Below, piece after piece: positions 16,745-23,616 of a stretch of DNA of 37,915 nucleotides. Below the pieces are notes generated by a model. The model was not told where the DNA came from and ran no database searches. It worked only from the letters and a program-made list of their open reading frames with translations. The DNA is taken from NCBI GenBank assembly GCA_964631605.1, contig CAZVYG010000052.1:1-37915 (forward strand), read 5' to 3'. Position numbers and translations under genes: made by a program. Within the stretch, counting starts at the first letter, position 1, and the number at the start of each line of letters is the position of its first letter. The DNA is from JARKQH01 sp964631605. Lineage in GTDB: Bacteria; Verrucomicrobiota; Verrucomicrobiia; Limisphaerales; UBA8199.

Positions 16745-17905
16745 TTAGAAATCCACGCCCAGGCCGCCGGAAACCAGCCAGTCGCGGTAATCATCCAAGG
16801 GGTCGGTTCCGTAGTTCCACTCCCGCTGGCCGATCAAGAAAGCGAACAGGTGTTTGTCGAGCTGGCGTTCGATCCGCAAGTCAAGGTTGATATAGGAACG
16901 TTCCCGACTTTCGCCGGCATATTGCTGCTCGAGGTAATAATACCACCCGAAGCGGGCGCCGGCGGAAATCTCCCAGCGTGAATGTTTCCATCGCACTTTT
17001 TCCGTCAGGGTGAACCGATCGTAATCATAGTACCCTGAGCCGCTGTCGGCATTGCGCAGCCAGGCGACGCGCGTGGTGGCGCGCCAGTGCTTCTCGCGGT
17101 CGAAGTAGTGGCGCCATTCTGAAAATATTTCCGGCCGCCAGTAAAACAGGCGGGTATCCAGGACCGGCCGCCCGTTCGGGTCGGCCTCGACGCGGCTGTC
17201 GTAAATCCAGTGAACCGACTGAGCCCCCACGGCCACCTCGGAGTTCCGACGGTAACTGTAAGCCAGGCTGAAACGGGTGCTGGCTTCCCAATAATCATCC
17301 AGCGCCCCCATGTAGAACTGGCGATGGGCCCCGGCATCGAGCTGGGCGAACCACGCCGGGGAGAACCCGTGACGCCAGGTGGGTCGAAACGAGATGCCGT
17401 GACCCTCGACCAACACGCGCCGCAAGGCTTCCTCGGTCTCGGACACGTCGAGCACCTGGTGCTGATACAGATAACCCAGCTCCGCTCCGACTTTGTCGCG
17501 CGGCGAGAGGGGATGCAGGAATTGCGCCGAAGCCGAAACAAAGCGCTCTCCATCCACCGAAACCGCATCCAGATACTGGACGTCCTCGGCGACAAGGAAC
17601 ATCGTCAGCTCGGAGCCGGTGTCGGAAATCCGGATGAGCGAGGTGTCGCCGCCGATGGAAAGGAAAGGGGCATCCTCGGGAGCCACGTGCGAAAGGAACA
17701 CGTTCCCGCGATGGCCGCCACCGATCTGGACGCGTGAACTGACATCCCAAAGGGCCAGCGGCGCGTCATTGGTTAAGGACTCCGCGCCGCTGCCGGTCAG
17801 GCAAACAACCAGGAGCAGGATGGCTGCAACGCCCTTTGATCGTTGCGTTCCGGCGACGACTCGGCGGAGGCTGCCGCATTGGAAACGGGGGTTAGGCAGT
17901 CTCAC
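16745..17905 (-). CDS. outer-membrane beta-barrel protein in a two-component operon
   Basis: The protein is 386 aa. After a basic N-terminus comes a signal helix (GVAAILLLVVCLTGSGAES). The mature part is nearly all alternating amphipathic strands rich in Tyr, Trp and Arg: KVGAELGYLYQHQVLDV, STRFSLAYSYRRNSEVAVGA, HWRATTRVAWLRNADSG, SRWEISAGARFGWYYYL and RSYINLDLRIERQL. It ends DWLVSGGLGVDF with C-terminal Phe. This looks like a barrel of 14 or more strands related to 'outer membrane beta-barrel' proteins. Translation starts at GTG 17905, which overlaps the regulator's stop codon (GTGA), so the two are translationally coupled. It could be a pore or a surface sensor feeding the histidine kinase. 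The function is inferred from context only. Confidence 0.75.
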   Translation of the reverse strand: MRLPNPRFQCGSLRRVVAGTQRSKGVAAILLLVVCLTGSGAESLTNDAPLALWDVSSRVQIGGGHRGNVFLSHVAPEDAPFLSIGGDTSLIRISDTGSELTMFLVAEDVQYLDAVSVDGERFVSASAQFLHPLSPRDKVGAELGYLYQHQVLDVSETEEALRRVLVEGHGISFRPTWRHGFSPAWFAQLDAGAHRQFYMGALDDYWEASTRFSLAYSYRRNSEVAVGAQSVHWIYDSRVEADPNGRPVLDTRLFYWRPEIFSEWRHYFDREKHWRATTRVAWLRNADSGSGYYDYDRFTLTEKVRWKHSRWEISAGARFGWYYYLEQQYAGESRERSYINLDLRIERQLDKHLFAFLIGQREWNYGTDPLDDYRDWLVSGGLGVDF

Positions 17906-19374
17906 GGCAAAGCCTCGTGTTGGTCGGAGGGTGAAGGGCCGCTGTCGGCCCTGTTTTTGCGATCCCCGTGCAGGCGATAACGAATAAAATCGCGGGTAAC
18001 GCCCAAAAACCGGGCCGCCTGGGAGACATTGCCCCGGGCCTGTCTGAGCGCCAGTTGCACCAGCCGGTTGATGGCGTCCTCGAGCGCGAATCCTTCCTCG
18101 GGGAAGGCAAAGCCGGGATTGAGCCAGTCGGAGGCCGCACTTCTTCCGGTCAAGGTCTGAGAACTCGCCGCACCCGCCTGGTTCGACTCGGCGAGGTGCG
18201 CAAAGTCCAAGGCTGCGGCCTCATCGAAGACCAGCGCGCGCTCCAATTCGTGCGCCAGTTCCCGCACGTTGCCAGGCCAGCGATAGGCCATGAGCCGCTG
18301 TTTCCCTTCGGGCGTGATGACCCGCGCCGGCAATCGGTGTTCGCGGCAGAATTGCTCCAGCAGATGCTCGGCCAACTTGAGAATATCAGCGCCGCGCTCC
18401 CGCAAAGGCGGGAGCGTGATTCGATACAGGTCCAACCGGTGCAGTAGATCTTCTCGAAACTCGCCGCCGGCCACCGCGGCGCGCAGGTCCCGGCTCGTTG
18501 CGGCGATGACCCGGACGTCCACTTCGATCTGGCGGTTTCCCCCCAGCCGCCTGATTTTGCGATCTTCCAGCGCCGTGAGTACCTTGGCTTGCAGCGCCGG
18601 GGACAGACTCGGCAACTCATCCAGAAAAAGCGAGCCGCCGTGCGCCGCTTCGAAGAGCCCCTGTCGGGCGGTTCGCGCGTCGGTAAACGCTCCGCGTTCA
18701 TGCCCAAAAAGCTCCGATTCGGCCAGCGTGTCGGGCAACGCCGAGCAATTGACTTCGATCAGCGGCATGGCGGCGCGAGGGCCGTGGCGGTGAATCCAGC
18801 GGGCCAGGCTGGATTTGCCGGTGCCGGTTTCGCCAATGATCAGGACCGGAGGCAGGCGAGTCTGCAGGCGCCGGTCAGCCGCCAGCAGCCGTTCGAGTTG
18901 AGCATGCAGCCCCGCCAGCGAGTCGCCAAAAAAGAATTGTGATTCCGGCGCGGACTCGGCGATGTGTTCGGCGACGCGCCTGGATTGCCGTGACCGCCGG
19001 ACCCGGCGCATGACCAGCGGCAAAATGGCCGGGTCAAACGGCTTGACCAGGTAATCCAGGGCACCCAGGCGCATGGCCTCGACGGCCCCGCTAATCTCCG
19101 CCTGTGCCGTCATGATGACAACCCCCGGCCCGTTCTGGAGCCGTCCCTCCCGTAGCAAGTCGGTCCCCAGTCCGTCGGGCAGGTGCACATCCAGCAGGAC
19201 AAAATCGAACTCGAGATCCGCCAGCAACCGTCGCGCCCCGGCCAGGTCCCCGGCGCCGGTCACATCGGCGCCCAGCGCCTCCAGGTGCGCCACCAATCTG
19301 CGGCGGAGCAGCGCCTCGTCGTCCACGACGAGCACGCTCAAGCCCGCAAGTGCCTTGTCCGTGCCGTTTTCCAT
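17902..19374 (-). CDS. sigma54-dependent response regulator (NtrC family)
   Basis: The protein is 490 aa with three domains. The receiver domain is at about 12-125, with acidic pocket DDE (18-20), phospho-acceptor Asp62 in LLDVHLPDG and Lys111 in VKPFD. The AAA+ domain has Walker A GETGTGKS (181-188), the sigma54-contact loop GAFTDA (228-233), Walker B SLFLDEL (248-254) and the NVREL region (369-373). The C-terminal Fis-type helix-turn-helix is NVSQAARFLGVTRDFIRYRL. Phosphorylated, it should activate sigma54 promoters. The contact loop reads GAFTDA instead of the classical GAFTGA, a variant seen in some family members. It is the third gene of the operon and overlaps the next gene by four bases. 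Confidence 0.95.
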   Translation of the reverse strand: MENGTDKALAGLSVLVVDDEALLRRRLVAHLEALGADVTGAGDLAGARRLLADLEFDFVLLDVHLPDGLGTDLLREGRLQNGPGVVIMTAQAEISGAVEAMRLGALDYLVKPFDPAILPLVMRRVRRSRQSRRVAEHIAESAPESQFFFGDSLAGLHAQLERLLAADRRLQTRLPPVLIIGETGTGKSSLARWIHRHGPRAAMPLIEVNCSALPDTLAESELFGHERGAFTDARTARQGLFEAAHGGSLFLDELPSLSPALQAKVLTALEDRKIRRLGGNRQIEVDVRVIAATSRDLRAAVAGGEFREDLLHRLDLYRITLPPLRERGADILKLAEHLLEQFCREHRLPARVITPEGKQRLMAYRWPGNVRELAHELERALVFDEAAALDFAHLAESNQAGAASSQTLTGRSAASDWLNPGFAFPEEGFALEDAINRLVQLALRQARGNVSQAARFLGVTRDFIRYRLHGDRKNRADSGPSPSDQHEALP

Positions 19375-19406
19375 GTCAGGAACCGCCTCTGGCGGCAGTG
19401 GCTTGA

Positions 19407-20315
19407 CTACTCTTTCGACTCGATGATGTCAATGATGCCGTAGGGGCGGTCCAGCCCGTTGTCCAAGGCAATATCCCGGAGGGAACGGTCGGGAGCAAAC
19501 TTGATACCCCCGGCCTGAAGCCGCGCTGAAACGGCCTGAAGGTCGAGCCCTCGTGAGGCGCAGTATTCCGCCAAGGTCCGGCGGCCCGCCCCGCCACCAC
19601 CCCCTCCGCCATAAGCACCGTGTCCGCCTTTTTCCGCAGTGGAGCCTGATTTTTCACCCGATCGGGTTACGCCATGTTCCCCGCCCCGCCCGCGGCCCCG
19701 CGTGCCCTGGATGATTTCATAAATGCGCTGCGGAGCCACGAGGTTGGATTCGGCGAGAGCGGCGACGACCACATCCGGACCAGTCCCCTTGAAGCCGCGG
19801 GCTTCCAGCCGTTCGACGGCAGTTTCGTAGGGGAGGCTGGCTTTTTCGGCCAGTTCCTTGAGCGTCAGTAGTTCGGCGTGGGGGATTGGTGCCGCCGCCC
19901 CTTCATTTTCCCAGCTCCGCCTGACTCGCTCATTGAACTCCAGCAAAGTGGAGAAGGGCGGCAGGCCAGCTTGCGTGCCCGCGAAAACGGCGGCACACAG
20001 GGCGAGGGCGACAGCCCACTCGCGCCGCAGGGAAACCCGGCGAGACAGCCGATCCTTGAAGTAGTTGAGCAACGGGCGCCAGTTGAAGAAGATATGAAAG
20101 CCAGCCGCCAGCACAAAGATCACGGCAAACCAGATGTGAAGCCCGCCCCAGTCGTGTTTGCTGAGTCTAAGCATCCGCCAGTCGCTCCAGTTGGCCACGC
20201 GGCCGGGCGGGGCCAGGAAAAGAACGACCCCGCTCAGCAGCACGATCAGAAACGAAGCCGCGACCAGGACGGAAGTCAGTGCGCGCATCGTGAATTTCGG
20301 TTTTGAGTTATTCAT
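19407..20315 (-). CDS. DUF4405 membrane protein with duplicated C-terminal module
   Basis: The protein is 302 aa from ATG 20315. Three hydrophobic helices (about 12-35, 59-79, 98-117) carry His54, His60 and His74 around KHDWGGLHIWFAV and FHIFFNW. This is the cytochrome-b-like DUF4405 pattern, so haem binding is possible. The soluble C-terminus holds two copies of a module of about 55 residues, at about 149-204 (LTLKELAEKASLPYETAVER ... PQRIYEIIQ) and 246-300 (RTLAEYCASRGLDLQAVSAR ... RPYGIIDIIE). They are joined by a Gly/Ser-rich linker with six consecutive glycines or more. Similar modules occur C-terminal to DUF4405 elsewhere. The regulator gene follows after 32 bp and the EF-hand gene precedes by 44 bp, so it sits within one operon. 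A redox-sensing role is a guess. Confidence 0.75.
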   Translation of the reverse strand: MNNSKPKFTMRALTSVLVAASFLIVLLSGVVLFLAPPGRVANWSDWRMLRLSKHDWGGLHIWFAVIFVLAAGFHIFFNWRPLLNYFKDRLSRRVSLRREWAVALALCAAVFAGTQAGLPPFSTLLEFNERVRRSWENEGAAAPIPHAELLTLKELAEKASLPYETAVERLEARGFKGTGPDVVVAALAESNLVAPQRIYEIIQGTRGRGRGGEHGVTRSGEKSGSTAEKGGHGAYGGGGGGGAGRRTLAEYCASRGLDLQAVSARLQAGGIKFAPDRSLRDIALDNGLDRPYGIIDIIESKE

Positions 20316-20359
20316 AATAAGTCGCTTTGGCACTGGCTTCCGCCTGCCGGATTGGGCTG

Positions 20360-20950
20360 TTAGCTCTGCCGAAGGCAGGCCTGCTGCCGGCCCTGGCACT
20401 GGCCATTGCCATAGCCTTTGCCGTTGCCGCGCCCATTGCCCGCTTGCGGACGAAGCTCATCGGCAGTGAGCCGGCCGTCCTGGTTGACGTCCAGTGCCCG
20501 GAGGATGGCGGGCGCATTGTTGATTTCGACGTTCGAGAGCAGCTTGTCGCCGTCCGCGTCAAAAAGGCGGAGAAACAGCGGGTTTTGGCCCTGGGCACAA
20601 AGGCCGCGCCCTTTGCCTTGCCCTCTTCCCTGCCCAGCTTGGCCGGGGGTGCCCCAGGGGCAGTTTTGTCCGCCGCGGCCCGGTCCGCCCGCGCAGAATT
20701 CGTCGGTGGTCAACTGGCCGTCCTGGTTCTTATCCAAGGCAAGCAACTGGGCGGGGACCTGGGCGATTTCCGTCTCGGTCAGCACGCCGTCGGCATTGAC
20801 GCCGAGCACGGTTGCGATGGGGGGTTGGAAACCCTGGGCGCCAAACCGATGCGGACCCGGGCCGCCGCGACCCGGAGCCGGTTGAGCCGTGAGGGTGAAC
20901 GCTGCGCCCGCGAGGGCCAGCCCGATGACTACAATGATTGTTTTGTTCAT
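20360..20950 (-). CDS. secreted EF-hand calcium-binding protein
   Basis: The protein is 196 aa with a signal peptide (MNKTIIVVIGLALAGAAFTL, then TAQ). Three canonical EF-hand loops are visible: DKNQDGQLTTDE (73-84), DADGDKLLSNVE (131-142) and DVNQDGRLTADE (154-165). A fourth, degenerate loop is near residue 51 (VNADGVLTETEI). Gly/Arg/Gln-rich low-complexity linkers lie between the pairs and at the end, with five or so Cys residues. Calcium binding in the periplasm is likely. It is the first gene of the operon containing the DUF4405 protein, response regulator, barrel and kinase, and may be a calcium-responsive or envelope-stress accessory to that system. Confidence 0.85.
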   Translation of the reverse strand: MNKTIIVVIGLALAGAAFTLTAQPAPGRGGPGPHRFGAQGFQPPIATVLGVNADGVLTETEIAQVPAQLLALDKNQDGQLTTDEFCAGGPGRGGQNCPWGTPGQAGQGRGQGKGRGLCAQGQNPLFLRLFDADGDKLLSNVEINNAPAILRALDVNQDGRLTADELRPQAGNGRGNGKGYGNGQCQGRQQACLRQS

Positions 20951-21247
20951 AATTGTTTCGCTTTACAGGTTGTCGTTTCTGCCAGGCCGGGAGGGCTCCG
21001 ATCTCTGCGGCCGCCGACTCCCACAGTCCTGGCCTCTGTATTCATCAGACTCCCGGCATGTTAAGCTTTTGTGTGCGCCAGAAGGGAAAATTGTTAAGGA
21101 ATTGTAAAAGTGTCTTCGCGCCCCACCACCGAGAAGGGCGTCCTCCTCGTCAGTGGGCAGCCTCCTCGATTTGCGACCGGCTCCAGTTCCAGAGGGTTTC
21201 TCAAAAAAGCCTTTTGCGATGGGGCGGTCTGATTATGCTGGGCGGGC
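20951..21247. other. divergent intergenic region (EF-hand operon / SDR gene)
   Basis: This is the roughly 300-bp divergent promoter region. The AT-rich patch at 21086-21110 contains, on the minus strand, the direct repeat TTTACA (21108-21103), five bases, then TTAACA (21097-21092). This resembles the paired TTxAxA half-sites bound by OmpR/PhoP-type regulators. It lies about 140 bp before the EF-hand start. A TGGCGC...AAAGC sequence nearby only loosely resembles a sigma54 site and has the wrong spacing. No gene or RNA was recognised. Confidence 0.35.
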
Positions 21248-22045
21248 ATGAATCCGGCAGCATTGATCACCGGCGCTTCGCGCGGCATCGGGCGGGGGAT
21301 CGCCTTGGAACTGGCCAGCCTGGGATGGGACGTGGTCATCAACTACGCTGCGAATGCCGAGGCCGCGCGACGCACCGCCGCGGATTGCCTGGCCGCCGCC
21401 CGGGCGCGCGGCAAATCCATCCGCGTCGAAACCTGCGCCGCGGATATCAGCCACGGCCCCGACCGCACACGGTTGATCGAATTCGCGCGCGCCGCCTTTG
21501 GTCGGCTGGACCTGCTCGTCAACAACGCCGGCGTGGCGCCCAAGGTCCGCGCCGACCTCCTCGATGCGACCGAGGAGAGCTTTGACCGGCTCCTGCAGGT
21601 CAATTTGAAGGGGCCGTTCTTTCTGACCCAACTCGCCGCCCGCTGGATGGTCGAGCAGAGCCGCCAGCCGGGCCTTGCCGGCAGCGTTCGCCCGAAAATC
21701 GTGACGATCTCTTCGATCAGTGCCTACACGGCCTCGGTCAATCGGGGCGACTATTGCGTTTCGAAGGCCGCGCTTTCGATGCTGACCCTGCTGTACGCGA
21801 CCCGTCTCGCCGAATACGGCATTAACGTTTATGAAATCCGGCCCGGCATCATCGCCACCGACATGACCGGCCCGGTGAAGGAAAAATACGATCAGCTCAT
21901 CGCCAACGGCCTCACTCCCCTGCCCCGCTGGGGCACGCCCGAGGATGTGGCCAAGGCGGTGGGCGCCATCGCCTGTGATTTGCTCCCCTTCAGCACCGGC
22001 GAGGTCATTAACGTGGACGGCGGTTTTCATATTCGACGTCTCTGA
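21248..22045 (+). CDS. SDR-family oxidoreductase (3-ketoacyl-ACP reductase-like)
   Basis: The protein is 265 aa and a classical short-chain dehydrogenase. The cofactor loop is TGASRGIG (8-15), the structural motif NNAG (92-95), catalytic Ser in IVTISSISAY (151-160) and Tyr169-x3-Lys173 in YCVSK. The ending GEVINVDGGFHI is typical. It is cytoplasmic, with no signal. Annotation pipelines usually name such proteins FabG-like, but it is paired with a GH88-like hydrolase 35 bp downstream. A role in sugar or uronate reduction, as KduD has in unsaturated-uronate breakdown, is therefore more plausible than fatty-acid synthesis. The exact substrate cannot be read from the sequence. Confidence 0.88.
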   Translation: MNPAALITGASRGIGRGIALELASLGWDVVINYAANAEAARRTAADCLAAARARGKSIRVETCAADISHGPDRTRLIEFARAAFGRLDLLVNNAGVAPKVRADLLDATEESFDRLLQVNLKGPFFLTQLAARWMVEQSRQPGLAGSVRPKIVTISSISAYTASVNRGDYCVSKAALSMLTLLYATRLAEYGINVYEIRPGIIATDMTGPVKEKYDQLIANGLTPLPRWGTPEDVAKAVGAIACDLLPFSTGEVINVDGGFHIRRL

Positions 22046-22080
22046 CCCCGCCAGCCTTTTGTTCACAGCCCCCGCTTTTT

Positions 22081-23496
22081 ATGCCAATCAAACTTGATGC
22101 TCGCCTGGCCCCCCGGCAACTGGTGCCGCAAATCCTGCGTCTATTCGAGCTTTCCGCGGAAAAAATCCTCGCCCTTGAACAGGCATGGGACCCCGCCCGC
22201 GGCACTCCCGTTTTTACCGTCCGGGGAAAATACACCTCGCGCGGCTGGACGGAGTGGACCCAGGGTTTTCAATACGGGTCGGCCTTGCTGCAATTCGACG
22301 CCACCGGGGACGACGGATTTCTCGAGCTGGGCCGCCGGCACACCCTCCAGCGCATGGCGACGCACGTCTCGCACGTCGGGGTGCACGATCACGGGTTCAA
22401 TAACCTTTCGACCTACGGCAACCTCTGGCGGCTGATGCGCGAAGGCAGGATTCCCTTCAACCCGGCCGAGCGCGACTTCTACGAACTCGCCCTGAAGATT
22501 TCCGGCGCGGTTCAGGCCGCTCGCTGGACGGAGCTGCCCGACGGTTACGGCTACATCTACTCCTTCAACGGCCCGCACTCGCTGTTTGTGGACACCGTGC
22601 GGTCCCTGCGCTCCCTGGCAGTGGCGCACCAGTTGGGTCATGCCCTCATGGGGGAGCGGGACCGGCGCATTTCACTGCTGGGCCGGCTCGTGCAGCACGC
22701 CGCCACCACCGCCCGCTACAACCTGTTTTTCGGCGCTGGTCGCGACATCTATGACGTGCCGGGACGCACCGCCCACGAGTCCATCTTCAATCTCAACGAC
22801 GGGAGCTATCGCTGCCCCAGTTCACAGCAGGGTTTCTCCCCCTTCTCCACCTGGACCCGCGGGCTGGCCTGGGCGATCCTGGGCTACGCCGAGCAACTCG
22901 AATTCCTCGAAACCGTCGGGGACAACGAATTGCGCGGGCTTTTCGCCCCGGCGCCCACGGCCGCCAGCGTTCGAGCCCTGTTCCTGCGCGCCGCCCGGGC
23001 CACGGCGGATTTCTACATCGCCAATTCCTGCGCCGATGGCGTGCCGATGTGGGACACCGGCGCGCCGAACCTACACCGGCTGCCGAAGCACCTGGAGCAA
23101 GCCTCCGATCCATTTAATCCCTGGGAGCCGGTGGACAGTTCCGCCGCGGCCATCGCCGCCCAGGGACTGGTCCGGCTGGGCAACTGGCTCGGCGCGCGCG
23201 GTGAGCGCGCGGCCGGAAAACGCTATCGCCAGGCAGGGCTCACGGTGGCCAAAACGCTGCTTGACGAACCCTACCTTTCCCTCGATCCAAAGCACCAGGG
23301 CCTGCTGCTTCACTCCCTCTATCACCGGCCCAATGGCTGGGATTATATCGCGCCCGGACAGAAGATTCCCAATGGCGAAAGCTCCATGTGGGGAGATTAC
23401 CACCTGCGGGAACTGGCTTTGCTTTTGCTGCGGGAGGCGCGAGGCGAAAGTTACCTGACCTTTTTCCAGTACGGGGCGGATGCCCGCCATCCTTGA
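22081..23496 (+). CDS. GH88-like unsaturated glucuronyl hydrolase
   Basis: The protein is 471 aa without signal peptide, hence cytoplasmic. Motifs follow the GH88 six-hairpin fold. WTQGFQYGSALLQF is the aromatic subsite strand. VHDHGFNN and FVDTVRSLRSLAVA are in the positions of the two key aspartates. RGLAWAILGYAEQLEF, DSSAAAIAAQGLVRLG and SSMWGDYHLRELALL are the usual C-terminal blocks. The family hydrates the double bond of unsaturated uronyl residues left by polysaccharide lyases, releasing 4-deoxy-5-keto uronate. The SDR gene precedes it by 35 bp, and together with the KDG kinase at 9.4-10.5 kb this fits a uronate route. The sequence is somewhat divergent, so a related GH family is possible. 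Confidence 0.7.
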   Translation: MPIKLDARLAPRQLVPQILRLFELSAEKILALEQAWDPARGTPVFTVRGKYTSRGWTEWTQGFQYGSALLQFDATGDDGFLELGRRHTLQRMATHVSHVGVHDHGFNNLSTYGNLWRLMREGRIPFNPAERDFYELALKISGAVQAARWTELPDGYGYIYSFNGPHSLFVDTVRSLRSLAVAHQLGHALMGERDRRISLLGRLVQHAATTARYNLFFGAGRDIYDVPGRTAHESIFNLNDGSYRCPSSQQGFSPFSTWTRGLAWAILGYAEQLEFLETVGDNELRGLFAPAPTAASVRALFLRAARATADFYIANSCADGVPMWDTGAPNLHRLPKHLEQASDPFNPWEPVDSSAAAIAAQGLVRLGNWLGARGERAAGKRYRQAGLTVAKTLLDEPYLSLDPKHQGLLLHSLYHRPNGWDYIAPGQKIPNGESSMWGDYHLRELALLLLREARGESYLTFFQYGADARHP

Positions 23497-23616
23497 GCCC
23501 CGGCGTATCGGCTGCTGAAGGGTTCTCCATCAATTCATCGGTCCCGCCACCAACTCCGTCTCAACAACAGGGCCATGCCTTTCCCCGAGCCGGTTTCGGC
23601 AGCGAGATGTCCCCGC

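Noticed and set aside
15914..16981. Plus-strand open frame of 355 codons
   Set aside because: It is antisense to the histidine kinase and barrel genes, with no motif of its own.
21061..21110. Sigma54 promoter (TGGCGC ... AAAGC, minus strand) before the EF-hand gene
   Set aside because: The distance between the GG and GC elements is 11 instead of 10 bases and the TTGC element is missing.
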